Below the pieces are notes generated by a model that did not search any database, was not told the origin of the DNA, and saw only the letters and a list, made by a program, of their open reading frames with translations. Shown piece after piece: positions 5,432 through 6,944 of a stretch of DNA of 6,944 nucleotides (the stretch's first letter is position 1; every line of letters begins with the position of its first letter). Origin of the DNA: Campylobacterales bacterium (GTDB taxonomy: Bacteria > Campylobacterota > Campylobacteria > Campylobacterales > SZUA-545); the NCBI GenBank assembly GCA_025800305.1, contig JAOXRY010000348.1:1-6944 (forward strand), in the 5' to 3' direction. The translations under genes were made by a program, and so were the position numbers.

Positions 5432-6944
5432 AATTCTTAATACATCTTACAGCTTTACCTATAGCATTTTCTCCATATCCACTATATTCATCATCAGTGG
5501 TGAACTTAGCAGTAGTAGTAATTTTCAAGTATGTTGGAAAACCTCCATTTGTTGCATCTGCTGTCCACATATGTACATGATTTCCAGTTTGAGTTATTCC
5601 TCCATTTGTTGTTATTTCTCTATAGCCATTTGTAGGTATCTTTAAAAACGATGAAAATGCAGAGTTTTTATCTGTAACTCCAGCATTCAACGTTTCATTT
5701 TCCAATTCAGTTTTTGTTGGAACTCTAAAACTTGATGGGCATGGATTATTATAAGGTGTTGACGAAGGTGTCCATAGATTAGTTGTGCCATTTGTCCACA
5801 TCCAACCACCATCGTCTATAAATACACCACCCGTTTCAACATCATTTTCTGAAATAGTTGACGAAGAGGTCGCACTATCTTTAACTTCATGACCATTTGT
5901 TTTTCTTCCCCACTGATAATATCCTCCAAAACAATTTTCATCATTAGAACTACTACAAACTTGGTCAGCTCCAAGATTTCTATCTAACCATATTTTTGAA
6001 GTGTGAGGAGATGTTACCTCTTGATAAGTTTTTCCTTTAAAAGAGATTCCAGCTGGTGGCTCAGTTGTGAATGTTTTAGATACAGGAACTATAGTATTTC
6101 CTGCCGTATCAGTAACCGTATCTGTAATCTCAACTGTATATGTAACACCATTTTCTAAATCATTGGTAGGATTTATTGTTACAACTTTATTTGTATAGGT
6201 TACCACTGGTTTTGGAGTTACAGCAGTTCCTGATTTTTTAAGAATAATAGTATCAGCAGTTACTGTAGCCACTGCTAGGTTTTCTGAAAATGTAATCACA
6301 ATATTGCTATCAATACCAACATCAGTTCCACTATCAGCAGGAACTATTGAAGCAACTATTGGTTTTGTTGTATCAACAACAACAGCAGACACTGTTGTAA
6401 ATGTAGTTTCAATATCTGCTGCAAATTTGTTACCAGCTAGATCTGTTACATTTTTGCTAATTGTGAATGTGTATCTAGTGTCGTTTTTCAAATTATTTGT
6501 TGGTGTAAAAGTAAATGTTTTATTATCAAAAGAATAAACTCCATTACCTTCAATTACATTTTTTGCGGCATCTTTTAAAACAACATTTCCAGCTGTTTTT
6601 AATGTTTTTACATTAATAGTCTCTGAAAAAGTCACAATAATAGAACCATCTATTGGCGCATCTGTTAAATCATTGATAGTTGCTGTAGGAACCTCTTTGT
6701 CTGTAACAACTTGGTGCTCTTTTTGTGAATCTAAAAGATGAGCTTTAACTTTGTTCTCATCTTTAACAGGAACACTTTGCTCTGTCAAAGTCTTAGCAAC
6801 ATTAAAGCTATCATCAGTTAATTTTCCTGTGTAACTATTAAATTTGTCAAACTGCTCTTCAGTAATCTCAATTTCATTTGTACTGTTATCAGTATCTAAT
6901 GATTGTAAAAATGTAGAGATCTTTAATACTTTTGAGTCTGTTAC
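5430..6944 (-). CDS. Surface protein with Ig-like and FISUMP domains, N-terminus beyond window
   Basis: The frame is open to the right edge, giving 504 visible residues and a missing N-terminus. The TTG at 6788 is an internal leucine, not a start, because the coding match continues upstream of it. The first visible residues (KVLKISTFLQSLDTD, TNEIEITEEQFDKF) align with residues about 113-143 of the next protein, so roughly 110 residues, including a probable lipoprotein signal, are probably missing. Then come Ig-like domain A (nt about 6695-6390, VTFSETINVKTL, KNVTDLAGN), Ig-like domain B (about 6371-6063, ITFSENLAVATV, DTVTDTAGN) and a FISUMP domain ending at the C-terminus. It is probably a surface lipoprotein, first of the visible operon genes, and a shorter paralogue of the 1073-residue protein. 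No catalytic motif was seen, and its ligand or function is unknown. Confidence 0.85.
   Translation of the reverse strand, partial: VTDSKVLKISTFLQSLDTDNSTNEIEITEEQFDKFNSYTGKLTDDSFNVAKTLTEQSVPVKDENKVKAHLLDSQKEHQVVTDKEVPTATINDLTDAPIDGSIIVTFSETINVKTLKTAGNVVLKDAAKNVIEGNGVYSFDNKTFTFTPTNNLKNDTRYTFTISKNVTDLAGNKFAADIETTFTTVSAVVVDTTKPIVASIVPADSGTDVGIDSNIVITFSENLAVATVTADTIILKKSGTAVTPKPVVTYTNKVVTINPTNDLENGVTYTVEITDTVTDTAGNTIVPVSKTFTTEPPAGISFKGKTYQEVTSPHTSKIWLDRNLGADQVCSSSNDENCFGGYYQWGRKTNGHEVKDSATSSSTISENDVETGGVFIDDGGWMWTNGTTNLWTPSSTPYNNPCPSSFRVPTKTELENETLNAGVTDKNSAFSSFLKIPTNGYREITTNGGITQTGNHVHMWTADATNGGFPTYLKITTTAKFTTDDEYSGYGENAIGKAVRCIKN
5433..6044 (-). repeat. FISUMP domain of the right-hand surface protein
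   Basis: This encodes the last 200 or so residues: FKGKTYQEVTSPHTSKIWLD, RNLGADQVC, CFGGYYQWGRKTNGHE, NNPCPSSFRVPTKTELENET and KAVRCIKN. It carries the same four cysteines as the other two copies. The first two are only seven residues apart, the shortest loop of the three. Its position at the extreme C-terminus matches copy 2 of the neighbouring protein. Confidence 0.85.

Noticed and set aside
2206..6044. FISUMP domains as targets of a diversity-generating retroelement
   Set aside because: C-terminal domains with variable loops invite the idea, but no reverse transcriptase gene, template repeat or adenine-biased near-identical repeat pair is visible in the window.
6786..6788. TTG as the start of the right-hand surface protein
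   Set aside because: The frame stays open to the window edge, and the residues upstream (KVLKISTFLQSLDTD, TNEIEIT) match the paralogous lipoprotein. The codon is an internal leucine and the gene is simply truncated by the window.

Overview
The window is AT-rich bacterial DNA. Every gene I can support lies on the minus strand, so the order of transcription runs from the right edge to the left. The AT bias, T-rich upstream DNA, tightly packed operon and families present would suit a Campylobacterota member (Sulfurimonas/Arcobacter-like) or a similar AT-rich Gram-negative. That assignment is an inference and is weak, because no taxonomic marker gene is present.

Right and centre (6944 to 435): four genes run in one direction with almost no gaps, probably as one operon whose promoter lies beyond the right edge. 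First comes the 3' part of a surface protein with two SbsA-type (Big_5) Ig-like domains and a C-terminal FISUMP domain (Fibrobacter succinogenes major paralogous domain, WLDRNLGA...QWGR...NNPCP...VRC). Eight bases later starts a 1073-residue lipoprotein paralogue with four Ig-like and two FISUMP domains. Two bases after its stop, a TTG codon starts a 129-residue secreted protein that looks like the prodomain of a subtilisin-like protease. Its stop overlaps (ATGA) the start of a lipoprotein subtilase with a complete Asp/His/Asn/Ser catalytic set but no prodomain of its own. Prodomain and protease therefore appear to be split into two proteins, each with its own export signal, downstream of large surface lipoproteins. 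This is the most interesting feature of the window. A plausible reading, not proven, is an envelope-anchored protease with a trans-acting chaperone/inhibitor, co-expressed with adhesin-like lipoproteins that may be its substrates or partners.

Left (434 to 1): after a 94-base gap carrying a promoter and a near-perfect inverted repeat comes a separate toxin-antitoxin operon. It consists of a complete MazE-type (AbrB-fold) antitoxin and, overlapping by ATGA, the first 40 codons of a MazF/PemK-type toxin cut by the left edge.

No tRNA, rRNA, CRISPR array, transposase or insertion-sequence end was seen. There is no gene-free stretch longer than about 100 bases.
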